Assembly: GCA_027577415.1 (NCBI GenBank) | Contig: JANBQS010000802.1 | Coordinates: 1-11,708, forward strand | Length of the DNA: 11,708 nucleotides | Origin: Coemansia sp. RSA 922 | Lineage: Eukaryota > Kickxellomycota > Kickxellomycetes > Kickxellales > Kickxellaceae | Direction: 5' to 3' | Shown here: in pieces, positions 1 to 5,600 of the stretch | How positions within the stretch are numbered: position 1 is the first letter of the stretch | Layout of the letters: every line of letters starts with the position of its first letter | Translations under genes and position numbers: made by a program | Notes under the pieces: model-generated | What the model was told of the DNA's origin: nothing | The model's input: only the letters and a program-made list of their open reading frames with translations | The model's database searches: none

Positions 1-109
1 TGCTAGAAACCTAATAATGTTCAAAATATCACCTGAATCACAAGTTACTGAAATCACAGCCACGTTTAGAAAGAAGGCTGGTAATTTCAGGTATTAAGAT
101 GTCCCCCAT
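1..109 (-). pseudogene. Decayed, edge-truncated copy of the minus-strand gene at 1326-1703
   Basis: On the minus strand an ATG at 109-107 opens a reading frame of only 23 codons that stops at about 38-40. It lies 107 bp downstream of a good TATA box (216-223, minus). Its place relative to the duplicated upstream region (289-620) is the same as that of the intact minus gene 1703-1326 relative to the second copy (1971-2308). The 110-288 stretch aligns in patches with 1704-1970, for example a shared run near the TATA box and around 'cagcaagaacttggcc'. Similarity continues weakly past the ATG, including a segment near 10-35 resembling 1615-1640. I infer an ancient paralogue whose frame has broken. 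It could instead be a short first exon or chance; the left edge prevents a decision. Confidence 0.4.
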
Positions 110-215
110 AGTAAAGTAATAAGGGCAAGTGCTTAAATAAAGAAATTGGTGTTGGTAAAAGTGTGTAGTGTTGGGAATACAAGAAATGTGGAAGGCGGAG
201 AGGCAAACTGCTCTT

Positions 216-223
216 CTTTTATA
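216..223 (-). promoter_or_regulatory. TATA box for the minus-strand relic at the left edge
   Basis: TATAAAAG is read on the minus strand, 107 bp upstream of the ATG at 109. The spacing resembles the other TATA-to-ATG distances here (about 80-110 bp). The matching position in the second copy is the weaker TAAAAAAG at 1788-1795. Confidence 0.45.
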
Positions 224-288
224 GTCACTTACATGCTTCCTGGGCAGCAAGAACTTGGCCCCAAGAAGAGGAGACTTGAAGATGGTTG

Positions 289-307
289 CTCAAAGAGAAC
301 CTTTGAG
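289..307 (+). promoter_or_regulatory. Palindromic CAAAG/CTTTG element, copy A
   Basis: A perfect 7-bp inverted repeat, CTCAAAG-agaac-CTTTGAG. The same design recurs at 1971-1989 and, with 8-bp arms, at 4615-4633. The half site resembles the A/T-A/T-CAAAG core bound by HMG-box factors; that link is inference. Confidence 0.5.
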
Positions 308-620
308 AGCAAGCTAGCCATGTCGCTTGCTGCTCATTCTTCTTTGCAATAAGGAAAATGTGGGAAAATGACGTATTATACCCTTTGCAAGGATGTTTTC
401 TCCGGCACTTTGCTTCAAAGGGAAACAACACGCATAATTGGAAGAGGCGAGGCTTCCAGAAAATCCGTCAGCAGGAAAAACCCCTTTTGGGCAAAGGTTT
501 TTTCACAGCAAAGAATTCTGCTCTTTTGAACATGCTGTTTCTACATTTTGCACTTGCTGGAAGGCATCCTCCTCCATGAATTAGGGGTAAAGGCGCCTTC
601 CCACTTTTCCCCTCCAACAT
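289..620 (+). repeat. Upstream-region repeat, copy A
   Basis: This stretch aligns nearly end to end with 1971-2308 (copy B) in the same orientation. Shared landmarks in order are the palindrome CTCAAAG-N5-CTTTGAG, 'agcaagctagccatgtc', 'cttgctgctcattcttctt', 'ctttgcttcaaagggaaacaaca', 'ttctgctcttttgaa', 'actggaagg' or a close variant, 'ccatgaatt', 'ggggtaaagg' and 'ccttcccactttt'. It is not coding: the best frame (358-579) is not conserved in copy B. Copy B sits just before a real gene start (2383), so this is a duplicated promoter or upstream region. No terminal inverted repeats, target duplications or transposase were seen, so segmental duplication is favoured over a mobile element. Confidence 0.8.
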
Positions 621-692
621 ACCTTTTTTGTTATTCTCCATTCCCCTTTCCCTCTAGTTATTACTACATGTAAGGTGTTTGCTACTCTATGT

Positions 693-1060
693 CATGATTT
701 ATTGGCTAATAAAATTTTTTGCCTCCAAGCAGTTGTCACTATTGCTTGCAAATGGCACTAAAAATGGCTAGCCTCACATGTCCAGTATCATGATTTCAAG
801 ACAAGTGCAATCATAATGGCGAGTGTTTGCCACACTTGCCAGCAAATGGATACTGGCAATAGTTGGTGTCCATACAAGATACCTAGCCACCACTGAATCA
901 GTGGAGAAGCTCATCAGTTTTACATTAATGAAACTCATAAAACTAGCCACTTTCTTTGTCATTATGATGCTAGGCAAGAGTCGGATACAGATGATTTACC
1001 GTATGAATACATTACTATTTGACAGCTAATGTCAAGGTACAACAAAGAAAAGTATTGTAG
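693..1060 (+). pseudogene. Decayed paralogue of the gene at 2383-2772
   Basis: Copy A of the upstream repeat leads to an ATG at 693, as copy B leads to the ATG at 2383. The frame from 693 stops after about 25 codons. Collinear matches to the intact gene continue through it: 'tcactattg' (736 versus 2423), 'gctagcctcac' (767 versus 2460), 'tcatg' (788 versus 2483), 'ggcaa' (855 versus 2578), 'aagata' (876 versus 2603), 'gttttac/ggtttac' (917 versus 2646), 'aggcaa/gggcaa' (972 versus 2693), and a last patch beyond the stop near 1055 versus 2787. Spacings drift by a few bases, with one larger apparent deletion of about 20 bp near 830-850. Stops and frame changes make it non-functional as this protein. 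An open frame at 823-1029 lies inside it and is probably accidental. The right boundary is approximate. Confidence 0.55.
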
Positions 1061-1325
1061 CAGGTAATAGCGGATATATACCATGTTTGGAATATAGTAT
1101 AAGGTCAATGTAACTAATTTAGTCTAGGTGAATATTGGGCAGTTGATTCTAGTGTTTCTATTAGTTATTAGTCAGGTGTGCTAAGGCTGGCAAGCATGGT
1201 GAGGTGCCGATGTACTTTTATGTTGGGAGCTGTATTGTATCATGACAGGTACATGGCTTCAGAAAAGTCCTTGAACAGATGGCAGCAGGCTCAGTAAGTT
1301 ATGGCCCTGGCATATAGCTGCTCTA

Positions 1326-1703
1326 TTAAGCTCTAGAATTTTCCAACATCTGTGCTAATTGTGCAGCCACCTTGTCCTCTGGTTTAATTGTCATTTTTGC
1401 AACCAGGCCAGCAGTATCCGTGATATTATAGAAATATGAATTAACGGCATCTTGGTCACCAAATATAATGATAATATTGCCACTTAGTGGGTGAAGCATG
1501 TTAAACCTGGCATTGAAAACTTTTCTATCCTTTAGAACGATATTATAATAACAATTATTTTCTGCATTAGCAACTTTTATGAACTTAGCATCTGACTCAC
1601 CAAGTGAGCTGTCATTCCTGTAATAAGTCCAGGAAACATATTCAGGCTCAGTATATCCAGCAGCAAAAAAATACAATGTGGCAATAGCATGGTCAGAAGG
1701 CAT
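1326..1703 (-). CDS. Hypothetical protein, divergent partner of the 2383 gene
   Basis: A 125-residue protein that I do not recognise. It starts at ATG 1703, 85 bp downstream of a TATA-like TAAAAAAG (1788-1795, minus). It is rich in aromatic residues: the N-terminal half reads like several beta strands (residues 7-16, 22-29, 51-58), followed by a hydrophobic strand 'GNIIIIFGD' (75-83) and an amphipathic helix near the end (109-121). No Cys/His metal motif, signal peptide or membrane segment is evident. The 75-121 segment could loosely be a beta-alpha unit like those in the neighbouring family, but the match is too weak to claim. It is transcribed divergently from the 2383 gene across a 680-bp shared upstream region, and the whole pair appears duplicated, with the left copy decayed. 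That the intact copy keeps an open frame while the other does not supports it being real. Confidence 0.6.
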   Translation of the reverse strand: MPSDHAIATLYFFAAGYTEPEYVSWTYYRNDSSLGESDAKFIKVANAENNCYYNIVLKDRKVFNARFNMLHPLSGNIIIIFGDQDAVNSYFYNITDTAGLVAKMTIKPEDKVAAQLAQMLENSRA

Positions 1704-1787
1704 TGTAGAACAAGAACTAAGCTAAAGTATGGTAATGGTGGTGCAAGTAGTGAAGAGTGAAAACAAATCGGAAGGGGGACCACTCAG

Positions 1788-1795
1788 CTTTTTTA
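1788..1795 (-). promoter_or_regulatory. TATA-like element for the 1703 minus-strand gene
   Basis: TAAAAAAG on the minus strand, 85 bp upstream of the ATG at 1703, within 'gtggctaaaaaagctgag'. It occupies the place of the better TATAAAAG at 216-223 in the left copy. Confidence 0.35.
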
Positions 1796-1970
1796 GCCAC
1801 TTGTGTGCTTTCAGAGCAGCAGAAATTTGGCCAAGCAATAAAGTGCAGACTTTGTTCTGCCCACACGTGTAATGTACTATTGGCTGCAAGTGCAGCATCC
1901 AATTCACCTTTTTGGCAATCAAACACTTGGTGGGGCTTTAGGAGGATTGTCCAGTTCTTGAAGAAGGCCA

Positions 1971-1989
1971 CTCAAAGAGAGCCTTTGAG
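1971..1989 (+). promoter_or_regulatory. Palindromic CAAAG/CTTTG element, copy B
   Basis: CTCAAAG-agagc-CTTTGAG: arms identical to copy A at 289-307, with one change in the 5-bp spacer. Conserved arms in an otherwise drifting repeat would suit a binding site for a dimeric regulator. Confidence 0.5.
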
Positions 1990-2308
1990 AGCAAGCTAGC
2001 CATGTCACTTGCTGCTCATTCTTCTTTGCAATAAGGAGAATATGGGAAAACGAGGTATTGTACCCTTAGCAAGAATGCTTGCTCCAGCACTTTGCTTCAA
2101 AGGGAAACAACAAGCATGATGGAAAGAAGCAAGGCTTTTGAAAAATGCAATTGAGGGTGGAAAACTCTTTGAGCAAAGGATTTTTTTTTTCCAGAAAAGA
2201 GTTCTGCTCTTTTGAAACCCCACTGCTACAGTCGGCGCTTACTGGAAGGAATTCCTCTCCATGAATTGGGGGTAAAGGTGCCTTCCCACTTTTTTTCTCC
2301 AACATTCC
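1971..2308 (+). repeat. Upstream-region repeat, copy B
   Basis: Second copy of the 289-620 repeat, same orientation, offset about 1.68-1.69 kb. It fills most of the space between the divergent starts at 1703 and 2383. It contains two palindromes kept from copy A: CTCAAAG-N5-CTTTGAG (1971-1989) and CTTTG-ctt-CAAAG (2090-2102). A further inverted repeat, AAAAGAG-ttctg-CTCTTTT (2195-2213), is only partly kept in copy A. The rest of the divergent region (1704-1970) resembles 110-288 in patches. After the repeat come a poly-C run (about 2318-2327) and a pyrimidine-rich leader before ATG 2383. Confidence 0.8.
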
Positions 2309-2382
2309 ACTTTTTTCCCCCCCCCCACATCCTCCACATCCCATCCCCTTAAATCGCTGGTACATATAGAGCTTTTACTATC

Positions 2383-2772
2383 ATGTCAATTCAACCAACT
2401 AAAACGAGTCCTCAGGAGGTCATCACTATTGAAAGATTTAAGGACCTCTATGCCTTTCTGCTAGCCTCACCACTCACTATTGTCATGGTGGCCAAGAAGG
2501 AGGAGACATACAATAAGATGGAAAGTGCCATAGTTAAGGTGGTTGGAGATATCTATAAACTTGTAAAAATTGACATGGGCAACTATGATTTCCCTGGTAT
2601 TCAAGATAATTGGACTATGGTATATGAAAGCGAGGTACTGGCATTGGTTTACCATGGGCTACGGTGGATGAAGAACATTGATGATTCTTTTGGGCAAACC
2701 CTCTGTGACAGAATTAAAGTTGTTACAAAGTGCGACGCATATACAGATGCTGGCAAGCTTCCAATTCATTAA
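2383..2772 (+). CDS. Divergent glutaredoxin-fold protein lacking the CxxC site
   Basis: A 129-residue protein starting at the first ATG after the repeat. A hand alignment places residues 31-100 on a glutaredoxin-like beta-alpha-beta-alpha-beta-beta order: strand TIVMVAKK (32-39), helix ETYNKMESAIVKV (41-53), strand IYKLVKIDM (57-65), helical segment (about 70-80), strand EVLALVYHG (84-92), then 'LRWMKNIDD'. At the place of the CPYC motif it has EETYN with no cysteine, and no proline occupies the cis-proline position. It is the most diverged of the five tandem paralogues and lacks their basic N-terminal extension. It is divergent from the 1326-1703 gene and followed by overlapping AATAAA signals (2810-2819). 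A redox enzyme role is unlikely; the actual function is unknown. Confidence 0.65.
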   Translation: MSIQPTKTSPQEVITIERFKDLYAFLLASPLTIVMVAKKEETYNKMESAIVKVVGDIYKLVKIDMGNYDFPGIQDNWTMVYESEVLALVYHGLRWMKNIDDSFGQTLCDRIKVVTKCDAYTDAGKLPIH

Positions 2773-2809
2773 GACGGCTATCATAGTAGGTTTACTTAGT
2801 ACGAGGAGT

Positions 2810-2819
2810 AATAAATAAA
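2810..2819 (+). terminator. Poly(A) signal after the 2383 gene
   Basis: Two overlapping AATAAA hexamers about 40 bp after the stop codon. Confidence 0.5.
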
Positions 2820-3142
2820 GGAAAATTCAACCCAACTGTAGACTGGGAAGGGCGGGGAAATGCGGGAAAATTTTACAATGCCAGTCAAGCTCTTTGTTAG
2901 GAGAAAAGATGCAAATTGTGTTGGTAGCCATGGCGAATGCTGACATAGGAAACACCTTGTTTAGAATAACCACTTAATGGCTAACAAAAGACCGGATGAT
3001 TTTATGCCTTTCCCTTTGAATATTGTCACTAAGAACTACGTTCAAAGAAAGTCAGCAAGAGTAAGTGATTTCTCTTCAGTCAAGCAGCTTTTTTCTTTTT
3101 CACCTCATTGACTGTGGCCACTCACTGTCCTGGCCCACCTGG

Positions 3143-3151
3143 TATAAAAAG
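3143..3151 (+). promoter_or_regulatory. TATA box of the 3236 gene
   Basis: TATAAAAAG, 93 bp upstream of ATG 3236. The surrounding 'ggtataaaaag' is identical to the acyl-CoA oxidase TATA context at 6996-7006. It fixes the start at 3236, because the in-frame upstream ATGs at 3065 and elsewhere would be outside the transcript. Confidence 0.6.
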
Positions 3152-3235
3152 CAACCCAAAAATTTATGGATGTTTCTATTGCCCTCTTTTCCATACATTT
3201 CTTGTTTCTCTCATACTTTAAACTACCTTATAATC

Positions 3236-3595
3236 ATGTCACATTCTAACCTTTTAAGTGATTTCAATGCCATAATTGAAGAACATGCAACTGACAACTT
3301 GTCCAATATGTTTGTTCTGGTTGTAGGTAAATGTGAAGACACTATAGGTAATGCAACCAATTGCCTAAAGCAGTCTGGGCTAACGGTTAGTATATCTGAA
3401 CTCGATATAAGCAAGCATGAAAAAACTAGTATACCCCGTGTATGGAGTGATCTTGATGATCTTGATGTCATATTGCATTGCTACCAGAATAATGGTACAG
3501 CGGTTGACCATAGGTGTGTTGACAAACTGAGTGACATAGTTGAGAACATTAATAACTCGGATAATCATTTCCGTATCTTTACCTTTACACCATAG
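3236..3595 (+). CDS. Glutaredoxin-fold protein without active-site cysteines
   Basis: 119 residues. The frame is open back to 3065, but the TATA box at 3143 and homology to paralogues favour ATG 3236. Residues 26-105 follow the family pattern: strand FVLVVGK (26-32), the turn CEDTIG (33-38) where glutaredoxins carry CPYC, a helix to about 47, strand VSISELDIS (51-59), helix, strand DVILHCYQNNG (77-87), then helix. The positions matching the two redox cysteines are D35 and G38. C33 is one of five cysteines, but none forms a CxxC pair. It lacks the basic N-terminal extension of the next three paralogues and ends in a short hydrophobic tail, HFRIFTFTP, aligning with their 'xFMHTxxP'. A family member of unknown function; a scaffold or binding role is possible but unproven. 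Confidence 0.7.
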   Translation: MSHSNLLSDFNAIIEEHATDNLSNMFVLVVGKCEDTIGNATNCLKQSGLTVSISELDISKHEKTSIPRVWSDLDDLDVILHCYQNNGTAVDHRCVDKLSDIVENINNSDNHFRIFTFTP

Positions 3596-3621
3596 ATAAT
3601 TCTATTTTTTTCACAATGTCT

Positions 3622-3627
3622 AATAAA
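3622..3627 (+). terminator. Poly(A) signal after the 3236 gene
   Basis: AATAAA 27 bp beyond the stop codon, followed by a T/G-containing stretch. Confidence 0.5.
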
Positions 3628-3846
3628 TGTGCTTCAGCTACCATTGTCCAAGATGGAAACCCACTGCACTCAGGTTGGTCGAGTGTGAAAAAGGAATTTT
3701 CTTTTTAGATTTTCTTTCAAGTGTGTGTGTTTGTGCGTCCCGTGGTGAAGACTTTAGCAAGCCCTTTTCTTTGTCTTTCCATGCAATTCCTACTAGGCCG
3801 CAGCAGCCTGTTGCCTTTTTTTGCTGCTCCCTTCAGTGAAAGTAGC

Positions 3847-3854
3847 CATAAAAG
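3847..3854 (+). promoter_or_regulatory. TATA-like element of the 3930 gene
   Basis: CATAAAAG about 80 bp upstream of ATG 3930, within the usual spacing seen in this window. 'tggccactc' follows it, a motif also found ahead of the 3143 TATA box. Confidence 0.45.
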
Positions 3855-3929
3855 AAGTGGCCACTCCTCATCTTCTCTCTCCTCATCTCCGTATTATATT
3901 TTGTTTATTCCTTTCGCAGCTTACCAACC

Positions 3930-4403
3930 ATGTTTAGCAAGCTATTCCCCAAGCACGATAATAGCGATACAATCCAAGTAGACAGAATAGTGAAAGGCAT
4001 GAATGAGAGAGCATATTCTCTAGCTATCACCAAAGCCAAACGTTCCGAGCTCAGAACAAGGCAAGCAAATGAAATGTGTTGCCCACAATCTTCCAAGTAT
4101 GTACTAGTTGCTGGCAATTCTAGGGACGTTATTGATGGGGCCTGTGACTATTTGTATTCAGGAGGCTATATAGGATGTTTACGCGATTTAGACCTTAGCA
4201 AGCAAGATGGGTCAAAGTTGCCACAGCTGCTAAAGAACTTGAGTGATGACGAAGTGGTTTTGTTTTGTTACGTCAAGGGAAAAATGGTAGCTCCCGAGCT
4301 AATAGAGGGATTTCCTGATGCAGTGGAAAAGGTTAATGCTAGGAAAGCAGGACTATTCATGCACACCTGTCAGCCATCAAAAAGGCGCTGGTGGCAGTGG
4401 TAA
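3930..4403 (+). CDS. Pseudo-glutaredoxin with basic N-terminal extension and RRWWQW tail
   Basis: 157 residues. Residues 1-55 form an extension: MFSKLFPK, then a charged helical stretch rich in Lys/Arg. Residues 57-130 show the glutaredoxin-like order: strand YVLVAGNS, the turn RDVID (65-69) in place of CPYC, helix, strand GCLRDLDLS (82-90), helix KLPQLLKNL (96-104), strands VVLFCYVKGK (109-118), helix. The cysteine positions become D66 and D69, the cis-proline becomes Leu (111), and the glycine pair after the GK turn becomes A-P. It ends 'QPSKRRWWQW', a cationic Trp-rich C-terminus shared with the next paralogue. No signal peptide or membrane span is seen. The closest relative is the 4745 gene, including a nearly identical 71-bp block. 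Function unknown; loss of every catalytic residue argues against an oxidoreductase. Confidence 0.75.
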   Translation: MFSKLFPKHDNSDTIQVDRIVKGMNERAYSLAITKAKRSELRTRQANEMCCPQSSKYVLVAGNSRDVIDGACDYLYSGGYIGCLRDLDLSKQDGSKLPQLLKNLSDDEVVLFCYVKGKMVAPELIEGFPDAVEKVNARKAGLFMHTCQPSKRRWWQW

Positions 4404-4503
4404 ACCAATGCGTAATACTCGGTTTAGGTCTCTTCCCAATGAGTATTTTATGCATCTACACCTTGATATTATACATTTCTATTAGAAACATTTCTGAACT
4501 ATC

Positions 4504-4509
4504 AATAAA
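4504..4509 (+). terminator. Poly(A) signal after the 3930 gene
   Basis: AATAAA about 100 bp after the stop, in a 'tcaataaat' context matching 5306-5314 in the next unit. Confidence 0.5.
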
Positions 4510-4574
4510 TATGGACCAAGTTTAAGCTAGTTTTTGTTCAATAAAGAGAATTGTCTTGGCATTTTTTCATGGCA

Positions 4575-4604
4575 TTGGCCAAAAAGAAAGCCCTTTTGTT
4601 CTTT
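4575..4604 (+). repeat. Shared promoter block, copy before the 4745 gene
   Basis: 'ttggccaaaaagaa' followed by a near-identical 'gcc-ttt-tgttcttt' run; the same block occurs at 5386-5416 before the 5601 gene. It is related to the 'ccagaaaagagttctgctctttt' stretch at 2191-2213. Its position, 140-215 bp before the start codons, suggests an upstream regulatory element kept through duplication. Confidence 0.55.
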
Positions 4605-4614
4605 AAAAATTATG

Positions 4615-4633
4615 TTTCAAAGAACCTTTGAAA
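4615..4633 (+). promoter_or_regulatory. Palindromic CAAAG/CTTTG element before the 4745 gene
   Basis: TTTCAAAG-aac-CTTTGAAA, a perfect 8-bp inverted repeat 112 bp before ATG 4745. It is the same half site as at 289-307 and 1971-1989, but in a different sequence background, so it is not simply carried along by the repeat. Confidence 0.5.
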
Positions 4634-4744
4634 CGGCATCCCTCCTCACACTGAACAGAGGTTGAGATAGCCTGCACATTTTTTTCACTTTTCTTTTTCC
4701 ATACTTTTTATCTACCCTCTACTTGTTTTTTTTATACTTGAACC

Positions 4745-5203
4745 ATGATTACCAAACTATATAACAAGCTATGTTGCCGGAATGAGGCCAGAATAACACT
4801 CAAAATAGCCAAAGAGATGAATAGGCAGGTATGCTCTCATCCCACTGACACCAAAGCTACTAGACTAACTAAAAAGAAACGTTTGCTGCCAGATACATAT
4901 GTATTAGTAGTTGGCAAGTCTATTGGAGCTATTAACAAGGCTATTGATAGCTTGCTTGGGTCCAATTACAAGGGATTTATACGTGACTTGGACCTTAGCA
5001 AATGGAATGAATCAAAGTTGCCACAGTTGCTAAAGAACTTGAGTGATGATGAAGTGGTTTTGTTTTGTTACGTCAAGGGAAAGGTGGTGGATCGCAAGCT
5101 AATAGAAGGGCTTCCTGGCGTGGTGGCACAGACTAATGCCATGGAAACAGGACAATTTATGCATACCTTTCAGCCACCGACAAGGCGCTGGTGGCAGTTC
5201 TAA
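4745..5203 (+). CDS. Pseudo-glutaredoxin with basic N-terminal extension and RRWWQF tail
   Basis: 152 residues; the family member that aligns best with a generic glutaredoxin, almost without gaps from 52 to 117. Strand TYVLVVGKS matches the VFSKS strand, and GAIN (61-64) replaces CPYC. NYKGFIRDLDLS (74-85) follows as the second strand. Helix KLPQLLKNL then leads to VVLFCYVKGK, matching TVPNVFINGK, with cis-proline replaced by Leu (106). The glycine pair becomes D-R (116-117). Residues 1-50 are a Lys/Arg-rich extension starting MITKLYNK. The tail ends 'QPPTRRWWQF'. Frame and stop lie exactly 800 bp from those of the 3930 gene. Upstream sit the shared block 4575-4604 and the CAAAG palindrome. 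The role is unknown. As a thiol-free glutaredoxin fold it might bind a partner or ligand, but that is inference. Confidence 0.75.
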   Translation: MITKLYNKLCCRNEARITLKIAKEMNRQVCSHPTDTKATRLTKKKRLLPDTYVLVVGKSIGAINKAIDSLLGSNYKGFIRDLDLSKWNESKLPQLLKNLSDDEVVLFCYVKGKVVDRKLIEGLPGVVAQTNAMETGQFMHTFQPPTRRWWQF

Positions 5204-5307
5204 ATCTGAAGCATGTTGCTTGGGAGATTTTCTTGGCTCTATATAATGAGTAGTGTACATGTCTTAGAGTTAAAGTTATATAGGATCATTAGTATCACTG
5301 TGCTGTC

Positions 5308-5313
5308 AATAAA
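5308..5313 (+). terminator. Poly(A) signal after the 4745 gene
   Basis: AATAAA about 105 bp after the stop codon, in the same context and almost the same spacing as 4504-4509. Confidence 0.5.
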
Positions 5314-5385
5314 TGTGTACTAGCAAGCTTTGGTTTCTCATGGCCTAGCATGAAGAAAAAAAAACGTCATGGTCAGTTTGTAGTG

Positions 5386-5416
5386 TTGGCCAAAAAGAAT
5401 GCCTTTCTGTTCTTTC
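5386..5416 (+). repeat. Shared promoter block, copy before the 5601 gene
   Basis: 'ttggccaaaaagaa' then 'tgcctttctgttcttt', nearly identical to 4575-4604. The nearby palindrome of the 4745 promoter is not kept here. Confidence 0.55.
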
Positions 5417-5600
5417 AAGAATCTAGTGGCAAAAAGGGGTTCTATACTACAGCACTTTGTCTTTATTTTTTTATCCCTTTCAGCACTTGTCATTGACTGC
5501 AATGGCCAAAATCTTTTTTGTCCATCCTTCTTTCTTCTTTTTCTCTTGCTCCATTTTCTTTATTTATCCAATCATTTATTTTTTGTTGTTGTTGGAAATC

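Larger units (their letters stand above)
2773..3235. other. Intergenic region between the 2383 and 3236 genes
   Basis: 463 bp without a supported gene. It holds the poly(A) signals of the upstream gene, then unassigned AT-rich sequence. An inverted pair CTTTGAA (about 3016-3022) / TTCAAAG (about 3043-3049), with wide spacing, echoes the CAAAG palindromes of other family promoters. The motif 'tggccactc' lies near 3115, ahead of the TATA box at 3143. An in-frame upstream ATG (3065) would extend the next gene, but it lies upstream of the TATA box. Confidence 0.5.
3596..3929. other. Intergenic region and promoter before the 3930 gene
   Basis: 334 bp. It contains the poly(A) signal of the previous gene (3622-3627), an A/T-rich stretch (about 3688-3720) weakly resembling the shared promoter blocks at 4575 and 5386, a short GT run (3721-3730), a TATA-like CATAAAAG (3847-3854) followed at once by 'tggccactcc', and a pyrimidine-rich leader. 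Open frames here (3627-3839, 3721-3981) are composition artefacts. Confidence 0.5.
4404..4744. other. Intergenic region between the 3930 and 4745 genes
   Basis: 341 bp. The first part is a 3' region related to 5204-5320 (both have 'aatgagta' and 'tcaataaat' at matching places). AATAAA at 4504-4509 is the likely poly(A) signal. Then come the shared promoter block 4575-4604, the palindrome 4615-4633 and a T-rich leader to the ATG. No clear TATA box was seen. Confidence 0.5.
5204..5600. other. Intergenic region between the 4745 and 5601 genes
   Basis: 397 bp. A 3' region related to 4404-4520 carries AATAAA at 5308-5313. The shared promoter block lies at 5386-5416. The remainder is strongly pyrimidine-rich. 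An in-frame ATG at 5502 with a G at -3 and +4 could start a longer, hydrophobic form of the next protein. No clear TATA box was seen; 'ttctatactac' (about 5441) is the nearest candidate. Confidence 0.5.

Noticed and set aside
358..579. Open frame of 73 codons on the plus strand
   Set aside because: It lies wholly in the upstream repeat and is not maintained in the second copy at 2040-2260, so it is not under coding selection.
823..1029. Open frame of 68 codons containing a 'GKS' that resembles the family's first turn
   Set aside because: It lies inside the decayed copy of the 2383 gene, in a frame and position not matching that gene throughout. The resemblance is short.
289..2308. Repeats at 289-620 and 1971-2308 as ends of a transposon
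   Set aside because: They are direct, not inverted. No transposase, integrase or reverse transcriptase lies between them, and no target-site duplication was seen. Duplication of a gene unit explains them better.
3065..3235. Longer start for the 3236 gene with a hydrophobic N-terminus
   Set aside because: The TATA box at 3143 lies downstream of ATG 3065, and paralogues have no such extension.
3627..3981. Two overlapping plus-strand frames rich in Ser, Phe and Leu
   Set aside because: They cover the 3' region of one gene, the promoter and TATA-like box of the next, and a pyrimidine-rich leader; low-complexity composition explains them.
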